Of a stretch of 64,000 bases of DNA, positions 45,514-55,599 are shown in pieces. Each line of letters starts with the position of its first letter. Position 1 is the stretch's first letter. The stretch comes from Nonlabens sp. (GTDB lineage Bacteria > Bacteroidota > Bacteroidia > Flavobacteriales > Flavobacteriaceae). A program made the translations under genes and the position numbers. Location: contig NZ_JAGYKG010000001.1 in NCBI RefSeq assembly GCF_018401815.1, positions 620,001 to 684,000 on the forward strand, given 5' to 3'. The notes under the pieces were generated by a model. That model worked only from the letters and a program-made list of their open reading frames with translations, did not search any database and had not been told where the DNA came from.

Positions 45514-46800
45514 TTAAAGCTCCAGCGCCTTTTTCACATCTCCATCCATCAATAAATTGATAGGATCTTCTAATGCTTCTTTAATAGCTACTAAGAAACC
45601 TACAGATTCTTTACCGTCAATGATTCTATGATCATAAGAAACGGCTAGGTACATCATAGGTCTGGCTACAATGTTACCATCTACTACAACAGGACGCTCG
45701 ATAATGTTGTGCATTCCTAAAATCGCACTTTGTGGCGGATTGATAATAGGAGTACTCATCATACTTCCAAAAACACCACCGTTAGTGATTGTAAAGGTAC
45801 CACCAGTCATTTCGTCCACAGTAATATCTCCATCTCTAGCACGTAGGGCTAATCTTTTCACTTCTTGCTCTACTCCTCTAAAAGATAGGTTTTCTGCATT
45901 TCTAATTACAGGAACCATCAGACCTTTAGGTCCAGATACTGCAATAGAAATATCTTTATAATCATAAGTAAGCATTTCCTTACCGTCAATCATGGAGTTC
46001 ACTGCTGGATATAGATCCAGTGCTCTAGTTACTGCTTTAGTAAAGAAAGACATGAATCCTAGAGAAACACCGTGCTTTGCTTTAAACGCATCTTTATATT
46101 CGGTACGCAACGCAAAAATAGCATGCATGTCAGCCTCGTTAAAGGTGGTCAGCATGGCTGTTTCATTCTTGACACTTACCAGACGTTCTGCTACTTTACG
46201 TCGCAACATAGAAAGTTTAGAACGTGACTCACCGCGAGAACCAGTTCCCGGAGATCCCATAGATGGTTTTGCATTTACAGCATCTTCTTTTGTTATGCGT
46301 CCATCACGACCAGTTCCAGATACAGAGGTAACGTCCATTCCTTTTTCGTCGAGAATTTTCTTAGCTGCAGGACTTGGAGTACCGCTAGCATAGGTTTCTT
46401 TTGCTTGAGCAGGTTGTGGCGCTTTTGAATCGGCAGTGGTATCTTTTCCTGCGTTATCCTTTTTCATTTCTTTTACGACATCTCCATCGTTTCCACCTTT
46501 GTCACCGCCACCCATACTGGATGGTGCGTTGTCCACGTCTTTAGAACCAGCGTTAGGATTTGGAGCTTCTGTGTCTATAAGACATACTACGGCTCCTACT
46601 TCTACGGCATCTCCTTCTTCAGCCATTAAGGTAATGATACCACTAGCTTCAGCTGGTAATTCTAGAGTAGCTTTATCGCTATCTACCTCAGCAATGGCTT
46701 GATCTTTCTCAACCCAATCGCCAGTGGCAACTAACCATTCTGCTATTTCTACTTCTGTAATCGACTCGCCTGGTGAAGGCACTTTCATTTCTAGAGCCAT
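45514..46800 (-). CDS. sucB: 2-oxoglutarate dehydrogenase E2 (dihydrolipoyl succinyltransferase)
   Basis: A 428-residue TCA-cycle enzyme. The lipoyl domain (residues 1-76) has the attachment Lys in [13 protein letters not shown] (near 43). A Gly/Asp/Lys linker follows. The E3-binding domain (about 139-175) has [17 protein letters not shown] and [13 protein letters not shown]. The catalytic domain (about 195-428) ends with the [15 protein letters not shown] active site (His, Asp). It transfers succinyl from lipoate to CoA. It follows sucA by three bases. Confidence 0.97.
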   Translation of the reverse strand: MALEMKVPSPGESITEVEIAEWLVATGDWVEKDQAIAEVDSDKATLELPAEASGIITLMAEEGDAVEVGAVVCLIDTEAPNPNAGSKDVDNAPSSMGGGDKGGNDGDVVKEMKKDNAGKDTTADSKAPQPAQAKETYASGTPSPAAKKILDEKGMDVTSVSGTGRDGRITKEDAVNAKPSMGSPGTGSRGESRSKLSMLRRKVAERLVSVKNETAMLTTFNEADMHAIFALRTEYKDAFKAKHGVSLGFMSFFTKAVTRALDLYPAVNSMIDGKEMLTYDYKDISIAVSGPKGLMVPVIRNAENLSFRGVEQEVKRLALRARDGDITVDEMTGGTFTITNGGVFGSMMSTPIINPPQSAILGMHNIIERPVVVDGNIVARPMMYLAVSYDHRIIDGKESVGFLVAIKEALEDPINLLMDGDVKKALEL

Positions 46801-46803
46801 AAT

Positions 46804-49578
46804 TTATTTGTTGGTATTAAATACATCTTCTATTATTCTTGCCTGTCTTCTCTTCGATCTTGTGGAACTTCCTGAAGCAGGGGCTGCGTACATACTTCTT
46901 GAGCACACGCGCCATGTTCTTGTTTCTGGCATGTGTAACATCAAGTGGGAATATGCTCCCATATTTCTAGGTTCTTCTTGTGCCCAAACGACATCTTTAG
47001 AACCGTATTTTTTTATTATTTCTTGCATTTGTTCTACTGGAAGCGGGAATAATTGTTCCAGTCTCACTAAGGCAACATCTGTTCGGTCATGTTCTTCTCT
47101 GTATTCTAAAAGATCATAATAGAATTTTCCTGATACAAATACTAATGTTTTCGCTTTCGCGAAAGCGGACTCACCACTAGCACTGAGCTTTGTCGAAGTG
47201 TCAACATCAATAACCTCTTGAAAACTTCCTTTCTCTAGTTCAGAAACTTTGCTTACTGCTCTAGGAGAACGCAACAAAGATTTAGGAGTAAACACCACCA
47301 AAGGCTTGCGATAATTCACCAACATCTGACGACGTAATAGGTGAAACAGGTTTGCTGGCGTGGTACAATTAGCCATAAACATATTATCCTTTGCACACAA
47401 CTGTAAATAACGTTCTATACGCGCACTAGAATGCTCTGCGCCTTGACCTTCATAACCGTGCGGCAATAATTTTACAAGACCGTTTTGATTTTTCCACTTG
47501 TCTTCTCCAGCACTGATGTACTGGTCCATCATGATCTGCGCACCGTTAGAGAAATCACCGAATTGTGCTTCCCATATGGTCAGTGTATTAGGTCTAGCTA
47601 AGGCATAACCGTATTCAAAACCAACCACTCCATATTCAGATAAGTGGGAGTTATAAATATCCATATGTCCTTTTACACCGTCTATATGATTGTGTAAAAT
47701 GAATTCGTTTTCATGGTTTTCTGATTTCACTACGGCATGACGGTGAGAAAAAGTTCCCCTTTCCACATCCTGACCACTCATGCGCACATCAAAGCCTTCC
47801 ATCATCAAACTACCGTAAGCAAGGTGCTCGCCCATTGCCCAGTCCAGGATATCATCATCAAACATGGCCTGACGGGATTCGATAATCTTTTTTACTTTTC
47901 TAATAAAAGTTTCTCCTTTTGGGAGTTGGGAAATGGTTTTAGTTATTTTTTCTAAAGTAGCGCGATCTACACCGGTAGCTACTTTTTTCATCATCTCTAC
48001 TTCTGTAGCCTGCTCAAAACCTTCCCATTCATCCTGCATAAATGGAGTAATCAAGGTATTCTCCATTTGTCTAGAGGTCACTAATTCCTCTTCGAGTCTG
48101 TTTTTATATTGACTTTCTAATTCTTTAACCTTAGAGTTATTAATCACTCCTTCTTGAAGCAATCTATCCGCATAAATATCACATGGATTCTTTTGCTTAG
48201 CGATCGCTTTGTATAATTGTGGTTGGGTAAAACGAGGCTCATCACCTTCATTATGACCGTATTTTCTATATCCTAATAAATCAATAAACACATCCCTACC
48301 AAATTCCATACGGTAATCCAGTGCAAAATTCATCGCGTGAACCACTGCTTCAGCATCGTCTGCATTGACGTGAAGTACGGGTGATAAAGTTACCTTAGCC
48401 ACATCTGTACAGTAGGTACTAGATCTTGCATCTAGATAATTAGTAGTAAACCCTACTTGATTGTTCACCACTAAATGTATGGTTCCTGCTGTTTTATAAG
48501 CGTCTAATTGTGCCATTTGCACTACCTCATAAACGATTCCTTGACCTGCAATAGCTGCGTCACCGTGCACGATTATTGGAAGTACTTTAGAGAAGTTCTC
48601 TGGAGTATGTCGGTCTTGTTTAGCACGAGCTATTCCTTCTACCACTGCACCTACCGCTTCTAGGTGAGATGGATTAGGAACTATGTTGATATTGATATCG
48701 TTACCGTTATCTGTTTTTCTTTTGCTGGTGTATCCCAAGTGGTACTTTACATCACCATCAAAAATATCTTGCTCATAATCTTTACCGTCAAATTCTGAGA
48801 AGATATCCTTTACAGGCTTCCCAAAAATATTAGTCAATACATTTAATCGACCGCGGTGCGCCATTCCCAATACAAATTGATCTACTCCCTTATCAGCAGC
48901 ATTTTCAATTAGGGCATCAAGTGCAGGTATTAAGGATTCATTTCCTTCTAGTGAAAAACGTTTCTGTCCGACGTATTTAGTATGAAGAAAGGTTTCAAAG
49001 GAAACGGCTTCATTCAGTTTCTTAAGAATCTGTATTTTTTGATCGTTGGTAAAGGTAGGATGATTGTCATTTTTGTGCAACCAGTTTTGGATCCATTTAA
49101 CCTCATCTGGTTTGCGTATGTACATATACTCCACTCCTATACTCTCACAGTACACCTTGTTAAGGTGAGCTACGATGTTCCTAAGGCTGGTTCTTCCTAG
49201 ATCTATCAATTCTCCAGACTTAAAAAGAGTGTCTAAATCTGAATCGGAAAGACCAAAATTAACTAATTCCAGCTTAGGCTCGTAATTGCGGCGTTCTCGT
49301 ACTGGATTTGTTTTAGTAAACAAATGACCTCTTGATCGATACGCATCAATTAATTTTACAACTTGAAATTCTTTCTGTAAATTTTCTGGAATACCCACGG
49401 AAGCACCTTCGTGCTCTACTACTAAATCGCCCTCATGAGCGCTCTCCATTCCAAAATCAAAACCTTGAAAAAAGGCACGCCATGAAGGCTCTACCTGGTC
49501 GGGATTAATTAGATATTCGTCATAAAGTTGTGCGAAGTATGCAGTATGTGCTGCATTTAGAAATGAAAACTTGTCCAT
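46804..49578 (-). CDS. sucA: 2-oxoglutarate dehydrogenase E1
   Basis: A 924-residue thiamine-dependent decarboxylase. The start at 49578 (MDKFSFLNAAHTAYFAQLYDEY in parts) matches family N-termini; an ATG 14 codons earlier only adds unlike sequence. Visible: VEPSWRAFFQGF, MAHRGRLNVLTNIFGKP, PSHLEAVGAVVEG, IHGDAAIAGQGIVYE-type segment, NNQVGFTTN, and in the C-terminal half WEAQFGDFSNGAQ and AQEEPRNMGAY. A TATTTTTG -7-like element is at 49625-49618. A dispersed palindrome copy (47152-47167) encodes SAFAKAK near residue 805. Confidence 0.97.
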   Translation of the reverse strand: MDKFSFLNAAHTAYFAQLYDEYLINPDQVEPSWRAFFQGFDFGMESAHEGDLVVEHEGASVGIPENLQKEFQVVKLIDAYRSRGHLFTKTNPVRERRNYEPKLELVNFGLSDSDLDTLFKSGELIDLGRTSLRNIVAHLNKVYCESIGVEYMYIRKPDEVKWIQNWLHKNDNHPTFTNDQKIQILKKLNEAVSFETFLHTKYVGQKRFSLEGNESLIPALDALIENAADKGVDQFVLGMAHRGRLNVLTNIFGKPVKDIFSEFDGKDYEQDIFDGDVKYHLGYTSKRKTDNGNDININIVPNPSHLEAVGAVVEGIARAKQDRHTPENFSKVLPIIVHGDAAIAGQGIVYEVVQMAQLDAYKTAGTIHLVVNNQVGFTTNYLDARSSTYCTDVAKVTLSPVLHVNADDAEAVVHAMNFALDYRMEFGRDVFIDLLGYRKYGHNEGDEPRFTQPQLYKAIAKQKNPCDIYADRLLQEGVINNSKVKELESQYKNRLEEELVTSRQMENTLITPFMQDEWEGFEQATEVEMMKKVATGVDRATLEKITKTISQLPKGETFIRKVKKIIESRQAMFDDDILDWAMGEHLAYGSLMMEGFDVRMSGQDVERGTFSHRHAVVKSENHENEFILHNHIDGVKGHMDIYNSHLSEYGVVGFEYGYALARPNTLTIWEAQFGDFSNGAQIMMDQYISAGEDKWKNQNGLVKLLPHGYEGQGAEHSSARIERYLQLCAKDNMFMANCTTPANLFHLLRRQMLVNYRKPLVVFTPKSLLRSPRAVSKVSELEKGSFQEVIDVDTSTKLSASGESAFAKAKTLVFVSGKFYYDLLEYREEHDRTDVALVRLEQLFPLPVEQMQEIIKKYGSKDVVWAQEEPRNMGAYSHLMLHMPETRTWRVCSRSMYAAPASGSSTRSKRRQARIIEDVFNTNK
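47152..47167. repeat. Dispersed palindrome copy inside sucA
   Basis: A perfect core encoding A-F-A-K-A between two conserved parts of the E1 C-terminal region. Confidence 0.9.
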
Positions 49579-49858
49579 ATATGGAAGGAAATTTATCCTT
49601 TTTATCAATTGTGGTTGCAAAAATAAAGAAATGAGCCGTCATGTCATAAGCTTTTGTAATTTTATAACAGTGAACTTGTTAAAACCCTTTCTATAAACTC
49701 CTATATTTGATTTTAAAAATTCAAATAATCCCTATATGTAGAGGTCTAAAGATGCTGTCCAAGAATTAAAAAACCTTGCTTTATTTAGAAATTAACTATT
49801 TTTCATTCCTACGTAAGATAATTTAAATAATTCCGAACCAATTATTAAAACCAAAAAA

Positions 49859-50389
49859 ATGAAAGCCTATTCCATTAAAAACATCAGCGTCATCTTCGTA
49901 TTTGGTCTCTTTTGTTGCCTTTCTTTTAGTCAGCAACTACAAGAGTCTAAGTTTTGGGACCGGGTTCTGTTTGGAGGTAATATAGGTGCTACCTTCGGGA
50001 ATAACTTCAGCTCGGTGCTTATTGCTCCACAAGCTATTTATCAAGTGACCGACTATATAGGTTTAGGAGTTGGTTTAAATTACAGCTATTCAGAAAGAGA
50101 CCTGAATAGATCTGACGACTTTAAATCCACTATTGCTGGTGGTAGTTTTATTGCTCTTGCACAACCTATAGACTTCCTTCAGGTCAGTGCAGACTTTGAA
50201 TACCTCAACGTGAATAGAAACTTTGCCGACTCCAGTTTTGACGATAACTATTGGGTGCCTGCCTTTTTCTTAGGAGCTGGTTATCAACAAGGAAATTTTG
50301 TACTAGGAGCGAGATATGATGTGCTTTTTAATGAAAGACGCAGCGTTTATCAAAACGGGATACAGCCATTTATCAGGGTGTTGTTTTAG
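49859..50389 (+). CDS. Outer-membrane beta-barrel protein
   Basis: A 176-residue exported protein. Signal peptide KNISVIFVFGLFCCLSFSQ (residues 7-25). The rest alternates polar and aromatic residues in about eight short strands (FGGNIGATFGNNFSS, GLGVGLNYSYSE, VSADFEYLNVN, YWVPAFFLGAGYQ), ending IQPFIRVLF with a C-terminal Phe, the usual barrel end. The size fits a small 8-stranded OmpA/OmpX-like barrel. Its function is unknown. A one-mismatch palindrome copy lies 11 bases after the stop. Confidence 0.8.
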   Translation: MKAYSIKNISVIFVFGLFCCLSFSQQLQESKFWDRVLFGGNIGATFGNNFSSVLIAPQAIYQVTDYIGLGVGLNYSYSERDLNRSDDFKSTIAGGSFIALAQPIDFLQVSADFEYLNVNRNFADSSFDDNYWVPAFFLGAGYQQGNFVLGARYDVLFNERRSVYQNGIQPFIRVLF

Positions 50390-50399
50390 CTGGTTGTTT

Positions 50400-50415
50400 C
50401 GCTTTCGCGAAAACG
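50400..50415. repeat. Dispersed palindrome copy, intergenic (one mismatch)
   Basis: CGCTTTCGCGAAAACG lies between the barrel gene and the convergent small gene. No other terminator-like structure is seen there, so it could serve that role. Confidence 0.85.
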
Positions 50416-50433
50416 ATTAGAATAGAGGAATGA

Positions 50434-50739
50434 TTACTGCCGCAACCTGAACTGGATCTTACTCCATTCTCTCATCATAAACCCTAGTATGATTCCCTGT
50501 TCCAAGTTTTTTTCTTGCACGTCTGCCAGGTAATACAATTGCTGTAGTTTAGGATCACTGTCTTCGATAGCTTCATTTAATAAAGAAACAAGAGCCTCTA
50601 AAAATTCTTTAGGCTCATTCCATTCAATCGCCTCAAAACCAGAACGCTCGAGATCTTTGTTGACTTGGCTTTTATACACCATAAAGACATGATGTCTATC
50701 TTCTAGTTTATCCTGTAAAACGCTAAGCTTTTCTGACAT
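50434..50739 (-). CDS. Conserved-looking small hypothetical protein
   Basis: A 101-residue soluble, mostly helical, acidic protein (SEKLSVLQDKLEDRHHVFMVYK, then GFEAIEWNEPKEFLEALVSLLNE, ending GFMMREWSKIQFRLRQ). No signal or membrane segment and no known motif. The compact amphipathic pattern and clean start support a real gene. The function is not known. Confidence 0.7.
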   Translation of the reverse strand: MSEKLSVLQDKLEDRHHVFMVYKSQVNKDLERSGFEAIEWNEPKEFLEALVSLLNEAIEDSDPKLQQLYYLADVQEKNLEQGIILGFMMREWSKIQFRLRQ

Positions 50740-50899
50740 GTGATTTCTTTAAAAACCAAATTTAAAAGTTTGCTAACACAAGTCGGCGGTTTTATGATGT
50801 ATTCTTACAGTTCATTTATTAGTTTGTAGTTTTCGCACCCTTTAGGGTTGGGGAACGAAAACAGGCAGACGAACTCAAAAGAGTCGGGTCTTGTTCAAA

Positions 50900-51046
50900 A
50901 TGGCAACTATTAAAGTTTCTTTTACGACCCTGTTTCCGTTGGAAAGAATTGTGGGCAGAACAGCTCAAAAGGCGGTGGAGAGAGAAAAGAGAAAAGAGAA
51001 ATTAACTAAAAGATTTCCCCCTGCGCGGAAATTGGTGCATGACTAA
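50900..51046 (+). CDS. Possible small basic protein overlapping the helicase start
   Basis: ATG 50900 to TAA 51044-51046, 48 codons. It is Lys/Arg-rich (AVEREKRKEKLTKRFPPARK). Its stop overlaps the helicase ATG as ATGACTAA, a layout used for translational coupling. No family is recognised and the region is otherwise non-coding, so this is uncertain. Confidence 0.25.
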   Translation: MATIKVSFTTLFPLERIVGRTAQKAVEREKRKEKLTKRFPPARKLVHD

Positions 51047-53495
51047 AAAAGAACTGTTTCATATAGCCGAAGACTACTTCCAGCAACAAGGCTGGACGGC
51101 TTTCCCATTCCAAAAACAAACTTGGGATGCCTTTATCTCTGGAAAAAACGGATTGCTCAACGCACCCACTGGAAGTGGTAAAACCTATGCGCTATGGGTA
51201 GCTATCGTTTTGAACTACATCAAATCAAATCCAGATTACAAGACCAAAAATAATAAAGGCTTAAAAGCGATCTGGATCACTCCGTTAAGGTCGCTTTCGC
51301 AAGAAATTGCGCAAACATCCCAAAAATTTGTAGATGGAATCGGATTGCCATTTACCGTAGGAATACGCTCTGGAGATACCTCCACAAAAGAAAGAGCCGC
51401 TCAAAAAAAGTCCCTACCCGACTTGTTAATCACCACACCAGAAAGTTTACACTTACTCCTCGCCACGAAGGATCACGCCCATCTCCTTAAAGATTGTAAT
51501 GCTATTATTGTTGATGAATGGCATGAACTCTTAGGTACCAAACGTGGCGTCCAAATGGAATTGGGACTTTCGCGTCTTGCTGGTATCAATAACAACCTAC
51601 GTATTTGGGGAATCAGTGCCACCATCGGTAATCTCGAGCAAGCCAGACAGGTGTTATTAGGGGTAGATTCTTCTCGCTTTCGCGAAAGCGTACTCATCAA
51701 ATCAAATCTGAAAAAAAAGATACAAGTGCGATCCATCATACCAGAAACCATGGATAAATTTCCATGGCGTGGTCACCTGGGTTTGCATTTACTGGAGGAT
51801 GTTGTCAAGATCATCCATAAAAGCAGGTCTACACTTATTTTTACCAATACAAGAGCACAGTGTGAACTTTGGTTTCAAGCGCTAATGCACAGCCATCCTG
51901 AATTTGCCGGAGAAGTAGCGATGCACCACGGCTCTATCAATAAAGAAACGCGTATTTGGGTAGAAAATGCAATCAGAAATGAATCCTTAAAAGCTTGTAT
52001 TTGTACCTCCTCGCTAGATTTAGGAGTAGACTTTGCGCCTGTAGAAACCATTATACAAATAGGTGGCCCCAAAGGTGTTGCTCGATTTTTACAACGCGCT
52101 GGAAGATCTGGACACCAGCCTGGAGAAACTTCTGTGATCTACTTTTTACCAACTCATGCCCTAGAGTTAATAGAAGCCAGCGCATTACAAAAAGCAGTGA
52201 CCACGCAAGCCGTAGAAGATCGTTTGCCCTATTTGAACTGCTATGACGTACTGATTCAATATTTGTGTACCCTAGCGGTTTCTGGCGGTTTTGATCCCAT
52301 AGAAATTTACCCCGAGGTGAAAGGAACTTTTTGTTATCAAGAGTTGACTTATGAAGAATTTGAATGGTGTTTAAAATTTATCGTTTATGGAAGTTCTTCT
52401 TTAGCTTCTTATGACGAGTATAAAAAGGTTTCTATAGATGAAGACGGCAGGTACTTTATAGACGATCGCGGTATCGCTATGAGACACCGATTGCAAATGG
52501 GAACCATAGTCACCGGAACTGATATTACTGTAAAATACCTCACTGGCGGTTACATAGGCTCTATTGAAGAGTACTTTATAAGCCAGCTATCCCGTGGAGA
52601 GGTATTTGTTTTTGCTGGTCGCACCTTAGAATTCATACGATTCAAAGGGATGGTGGCACAAGTACGCAATTCTACTAGAAAAAAAGGCAAAGTAACCAAC
52701 TGGATGGGAAGTCGCATGCCATTGAGCTCCCAACTAGGGGAGCTATTAAGAGAGGAGATGCAAAATTTCCAAACCGGAAGCCAACGCACTCCAGAAGTCA
52801 AGGCTTTAAATGACATTATCGCAAGACAGCAAGAAGAAAGCACGGTGCCTCAAAAGCATGAATTTCTTATTGAAACCTTTAAAACCAGAGAAGGATACCA
52901 TGCTGTTTTTTATCCTTTTGAGGGCAGACTGGTTCATATGGCAATGGCAGGATTGATCGCTTATCGCATCAGTTTGCTACAGCCTATAAGCTTTTCACTT
53001 GCGTATAATGATTACGGATTTGAAATTTTAAGCGATCAAGAATTTGATATGCACAACGTGCTGGATAATAATTTAATCACATCAGAAATGATCCTGGAAG
53101 ATTTAGAAGCCAGTGTGAATGCTACCGAACTTGCCAAAAGAAAATTTAGAGACATCGCCGTGATTGCAGGACTTGTTTTTACTGGTTATCCCAATAAGGC
53201 TGTAAAAGTAAAACACCTGCAAAGCAGCAGCCAATTGCTTTTTGAAGTCTTTAGAGATCATGAACCAGATAATTTACTCTTCCGTCAAGCCTATACAGAA
53301 ACCTATGAGCAGGAAATAGAAGAATACCGATTGCGAGAAGCCTTTGAACGTATAGAAAATCAAACTATCGTCTGGAAAGCTTGTGAGCGACCTACGCCTT
53401 TCTCTTTCCCTATTATTACCGACCGCTTAAGAGAAAAGCTGAGTAGTGAACAACTAGCCGATCGCATCAAAAGAATGCAGTTGAAATGGGATTAA
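51039..53495 (+). CDS. Ligase-associated DNA damage response DEXH-box helicase (Lhr-like)
   Basis: An 818-residue superfamily 2 helicase of the Lhr type. Walker A NAPTGSGKTYALW (near residue 42), motif II DEWHELLG (near 158), motif III SATIGN, motif IV region LIFTNTRAQCELW, motif V SSLDLGVDFAPVE and motif VI QRAGRSGHQPGETS. A winged-helix and Lhr C-terminal core follow (about 400-818). Such proteins are often encoded with an ATP-dependent DNA ligase, an exonuclease and a phosphoesterase; none of these is adjacent here. A dispersed palindrome copy (51675-51690) encodes RFRES near residue 215. Confidence 0.93.
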   Translation: MTKKELFHIAEDYFQQQGWTAFPFQKQTWDAFISGKNGLLNAPTGSGKTYALWVAIVLNYIKSNPDYKTKNNKGLKAIWITPLRSLSQEIAQTSQKFVDGIGLPFTVGIRSGDTSTKERAAQKKSLPDLLITTPESLHLLLATKDHAHLLKDCNAIIVDEWHELLGTKRGVQMELGLSRLAGINNNLRIWGISATIGNLEQARQVLLGVDSSRFRESVLIKSNLKKKIQVRSIIPETMDKFPWRGHLGLHLLEDVVKIIHKSRSTLIFTNTRAQCELWFQALMHSHPEFAGEVAMHHGSINKETRIWVENAIRNESLKACICTSSLDLGVDFAPVETIIQIGGPKGVARFLQRAGRSGHQPGETSVIYFLPTHALELIEASALQKAVTTQAVEDRLPYLNCYDVLIQYLCTLAVSGGFDPIEIYPEVKGTFCYQELTYEEFEWCLKFIVYGSSSLASYDEYKKVSIDEDGRYFIDDRGIAMRHRLQMGTIVTGTDITVKYLTGGYIGSIEEYFISQLSRGEVFVFAGRTLEFIRFKGMVAQVRNSTRKKGKVTNWMGSRMPLSSQLGELLREEMQNFQTGSQRTPEVKALNDIIARQQEESTVPQKHEFLIETFKTREGYHAVFYPFEGRLVHMAMAGLIAYRISLLQPISFSLAYNDYGFEILSDQEFDMHNVLDNNLITSEMILEDLEASVNATELAKRKFRDIAVIAGLVFTGYPNKAVKVKHLQSSSQLLFEVFRDHEPDNLLFRQAYTETYEQEIEEYRLREAFERIENQTIVWKACERPTPFSFPIITDRLREKLSSEQLADRIKRMQLKWD
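51675..51690. repeat. Dispersed palindrome copy inside the helicase gene
   Basis: A perfect core read as R-F-R-E-S. A half-like sequence (TCGCTTTCGCAAG) also lies at about 51290. Confidence 0.9.
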
Positions 53496-53515
53496 GCTCG
53501 TTATTAGATATACTT

Positions 53516-53556
53516 ACAAAAGCAAAGCCAAACTAGAAGTTTGGCTTTGCTTTTGT
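53516..53556. terminator. Bidirectional intrinsic terminator (helicase / hflX)
   Basis: A perfect 19-bp stem (53516-53534 with 53538-53556) with an AGA loop, between two convergent genes. The outer arm ACAAAA/TTTTGT gives U-rich ends on both strands. Confidence 0.92.
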
Positions 53557-53581
53557 ACTACTTATGATGGCTAAAGGAATC

Positions 53582-54796
53582 TTATTCCTCTTCTTCTACG
53601 TAATCAGGATATAAAAAAGAGTTATAAGGAAAACGTTCAATGTGAATCTCACGTACCTTGTCATAAACTTTCTTTTTAAAATCTTCCATATTCTCTTTTT
53701 CTGTAGCAGAAATAAAAATAACGTTTTCTCCTAATTTTGCCATCCAAGTATCGCGCCACTCCTCTAAAGAATAATGAGCAGAAGTGCGTTCTTCCATTAA
53801 ATCGGTCTCGTCATAATCTTGAGCTTGATACGCATCAATCTTATTAAAAACCATTATGGTAGGTTTATCTATAGCGCCTATCTCTCCTAAAATCCGATTT
53901 ACTGAAGCAATGTGATCTTCAAAAGACTCATGAGATATATCAACGATATGAAGCAACAGGTCAGACTCCCTCACCTCGTCAAGTGTAGACTTAAAAGACT
54001 CTACCAATTGGGTAGGTAATTTTCTAATAAACCCTACCGTATCTGTTAACAAGAAAGGCAAATTGCCTATGACCACTTTTCTAACGGTAGTGTCTAAGGT
54101 CGCAAAGAGTTTGTTCTCAGCAAATACCTCACTTTTAGAAACCACATTCATTAACGTGCTCTTCCCAACATTGGTGTAACCTACTAATGAAACACGCACT
54201 AGTTGTCCCCTGTTACCCCTTTGAGTCGACATTTGCTTGTCTATGGTGAGTAGTTTTTTCTTGAGTAAAGTGATGCGGTCGCGCACGATACGCCTATCGG
54301 TCTCAATTTCCGTTTCTCCAGGACCACGCATCCCTATCCCCCCTTTTTGTCGCTCCAAGTGAGTCCACAAACCTACTAATCGAGGTAATAAATACTCGTA
54401 TTGAGCCAGTTCTACTTGAGTTCTTGCATAACTGGTTTGCGCTCGTTGGGCAAAAATGTCAAGAATCAAATAGGTTCTATCGATAATTTTTGCCTCGAGT
54501 ATTTTTTCAATGTTCTTTTGCTGTGCAGGAGAAAGCTCGTCATCAAAAATGATGGTTCCTATGTTGTTTGCTCGCACATATGCAGCAACTTCTTCCATTT
54601 TACCTTTTCCTATAAAGGTTTTAGGATTGGGTTTTTGCATTTTTTGATGGAAACGTTTGCTAACGCTTGCACCAGCGGTATAAGCTAGAAACTCCAACTC
54701 ATCCATATATTCATTAAGCTTTTCCTCGTTTTGTTGTTGTGTGATAACACCTACAAGAATTGCTTTTTCGTATTCGTGATTTTCTAATTCTAACAT
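53582..54796 (-). CDS. hflX: Ribosome-associated GTPase HflX
   Basis: A 404-residue GTPase that acts on stalled ribosomes and rRNA. The start at 54796 (MLELENHEYEKAILVGV) fits the family; an upstream start adds 14 unlike residues. The N-terminal HflX domain has NPKTFIGKGKMEEV and IIFDDELSPAQQKNIE, then the linker GIGMRGPGETEIETDRR. The G domain has G1 GYTNVGKSTLMN (near residue 200), G3 DTVGFIRKLP and G4 NKID. A TATCTTTG -7-like element lies at 54823-54816. The C-terminus is acidic (YVEEEE). Confidence 0.96.
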   Translation of the reverse strand: MLELENHEYEKAILVGVITQQQNEEKLNEYMDELEFLAYTAGASVSKRFHQKMQKPNPKTFIGKGKMEEVAAYVRANNIGTIIFDDELSPAQQKNIEKILEAKIIDRTYLILDIFAQRAQTSYARTQVELAQYEYLLPRLVGLWTHLERQKGGIGMRGPGETEIETDRRIVRDRITLLKKKLLTIDKQMSTQRGNRGQLVRVSLVGYTNVGKSTLMNVVSKSEVFAENKLFATLDTTVRKVVIGNLPFLLTDTVGFIRKLPTQLVESFKSTLDEVRESDLLLHIVDISHESFEDHIASVNRILGEIGAIDKPTIMVFNKIDAYQAQDYDETDLMEERTSAHYSLEEWRDTWMAKLGENVIFISATEKENMEDFKKKVYDKVREIHIERFPYNSFLYPDYVEEEE

Positions 54797-54815
54797 AAAA
54801 GTTTTTAGATGGTCA

Positions 54816-54823
54816 CAAAGATA
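54816..54823 (-). promoter_or_regulatory. Candidate -7 element of hflX
   Basis: TATCTTTG on the minus strand, 19 bases before the hflX ATG at 54796. It matches TAnnTTTG, but no TTTG -33 box is seen at the expected spacing. Confidence 0.5.
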
Positions 54824-55002
54824 CTTTTTTCCCTTCAAGCGATGCGTTAATTAGTATGAGCTTGTGAAAGCTAAAGTGAAATTTAAAGCCCTAACAGTTC
54901 ATGAGCACCATAAATGACCGGATAACATCTACAACATTCAGGTAGAAACAATGACCTTGATATAAACAAGAAGCAACACAGACCTATTTGCGTTTAAACT
55001 GA

Positions 55003-55449
55003 TTACTTCTTCAACAACTCTCGCGCTTTTTCAATAGCGAGCATGGTTCTTTCTTTAAGTTGAACGATTTCTTTTACTTCTTGTTCTAAAATAGGTAGTT
55101 TTTCATCTAAAGCCTCTTGAGTATCTGGAGTTGGTTCTCCGTAGGGAAACTTTTCAGAATAATCTTGCATCCATGACATCATAGCATCATGTGAGGCCTT
55201 TAGGTTTTCTGAAGCAACCGCTACTTCTGATAACTCATTAGCATGTTCATTAACGACTAACTCTCCTTTTAACTCCATTAATACTCCCATTTTAGGCATG
55301 ATTTCGTCGTGGACGTTCATCGCCTCTGCCTTGAGTAAATTATAGGATTCCATTTGTGCTTGTATAGCAGCTTCTTCTGGAGTCGGGACGTTTTTACAAG
55401 CTGTTAAAGTGAATAAAACAATTGCGATGAAGTATAAGGTCTTTTTCAT
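55003..55449 (-). CDS. Small helical lipoprotein, unknown
   Basis: A 148-residue lipoprotein: signal KKTLYFIAIVLFTLTAC (Cys at 18). The mature part is almost all charged helix with coiled-coil pattern (EEAAIQAQMESYNLLKAEA; LDEKLPILEQEVKEIVQLK; ERTMLAIEKARELLKK). Relatives in flavobacteria are often labelled viral A-type inclusion protein, a name that says nothing about function. It probably lies in the periplasm or on the outer membrane. A TATCTTTG element is at 55473-55466. Confidence 0.82.
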   Translation of the reverse strand: MKKTLYFIAIVLFTLTACKNVPTPEEAAIQAQMESYNLLKAEAMNVHDEIMPKMGVLMELKGELVVNEHANELSEVAVASENLKASHDAMMSWMQDYSEKFPYGEPTPDTQEALDEKLPILEQEVKEIVQLKERTMLAIEKARELLKK

Positions 55450-55465
55450 TATTCCGTTTTAATGA

Positions 55466-55473
55466 CAAAGATA
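55466..55473 (-). promoter_or_regulatory. Candidate -7 element of the helical lipoprotein gene
   Basis: TATCTTTG, minus strand, 16 bases before the ATG at 55449. It is the third copy of this octamer just before a gene in this window. Confidence 0.5.
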
Positions 55474-55599
55474 GTGGACAGAAAGTAACGTCACTCCTTG
55501 GACTCCAGATAAATTTCCTTCTCTTGCAATTGGATCAAACTTTCAAAGACTTATTTTTGAGAGCTGATTTTTACCTTTTTATTATAAACCACAAGCCTA

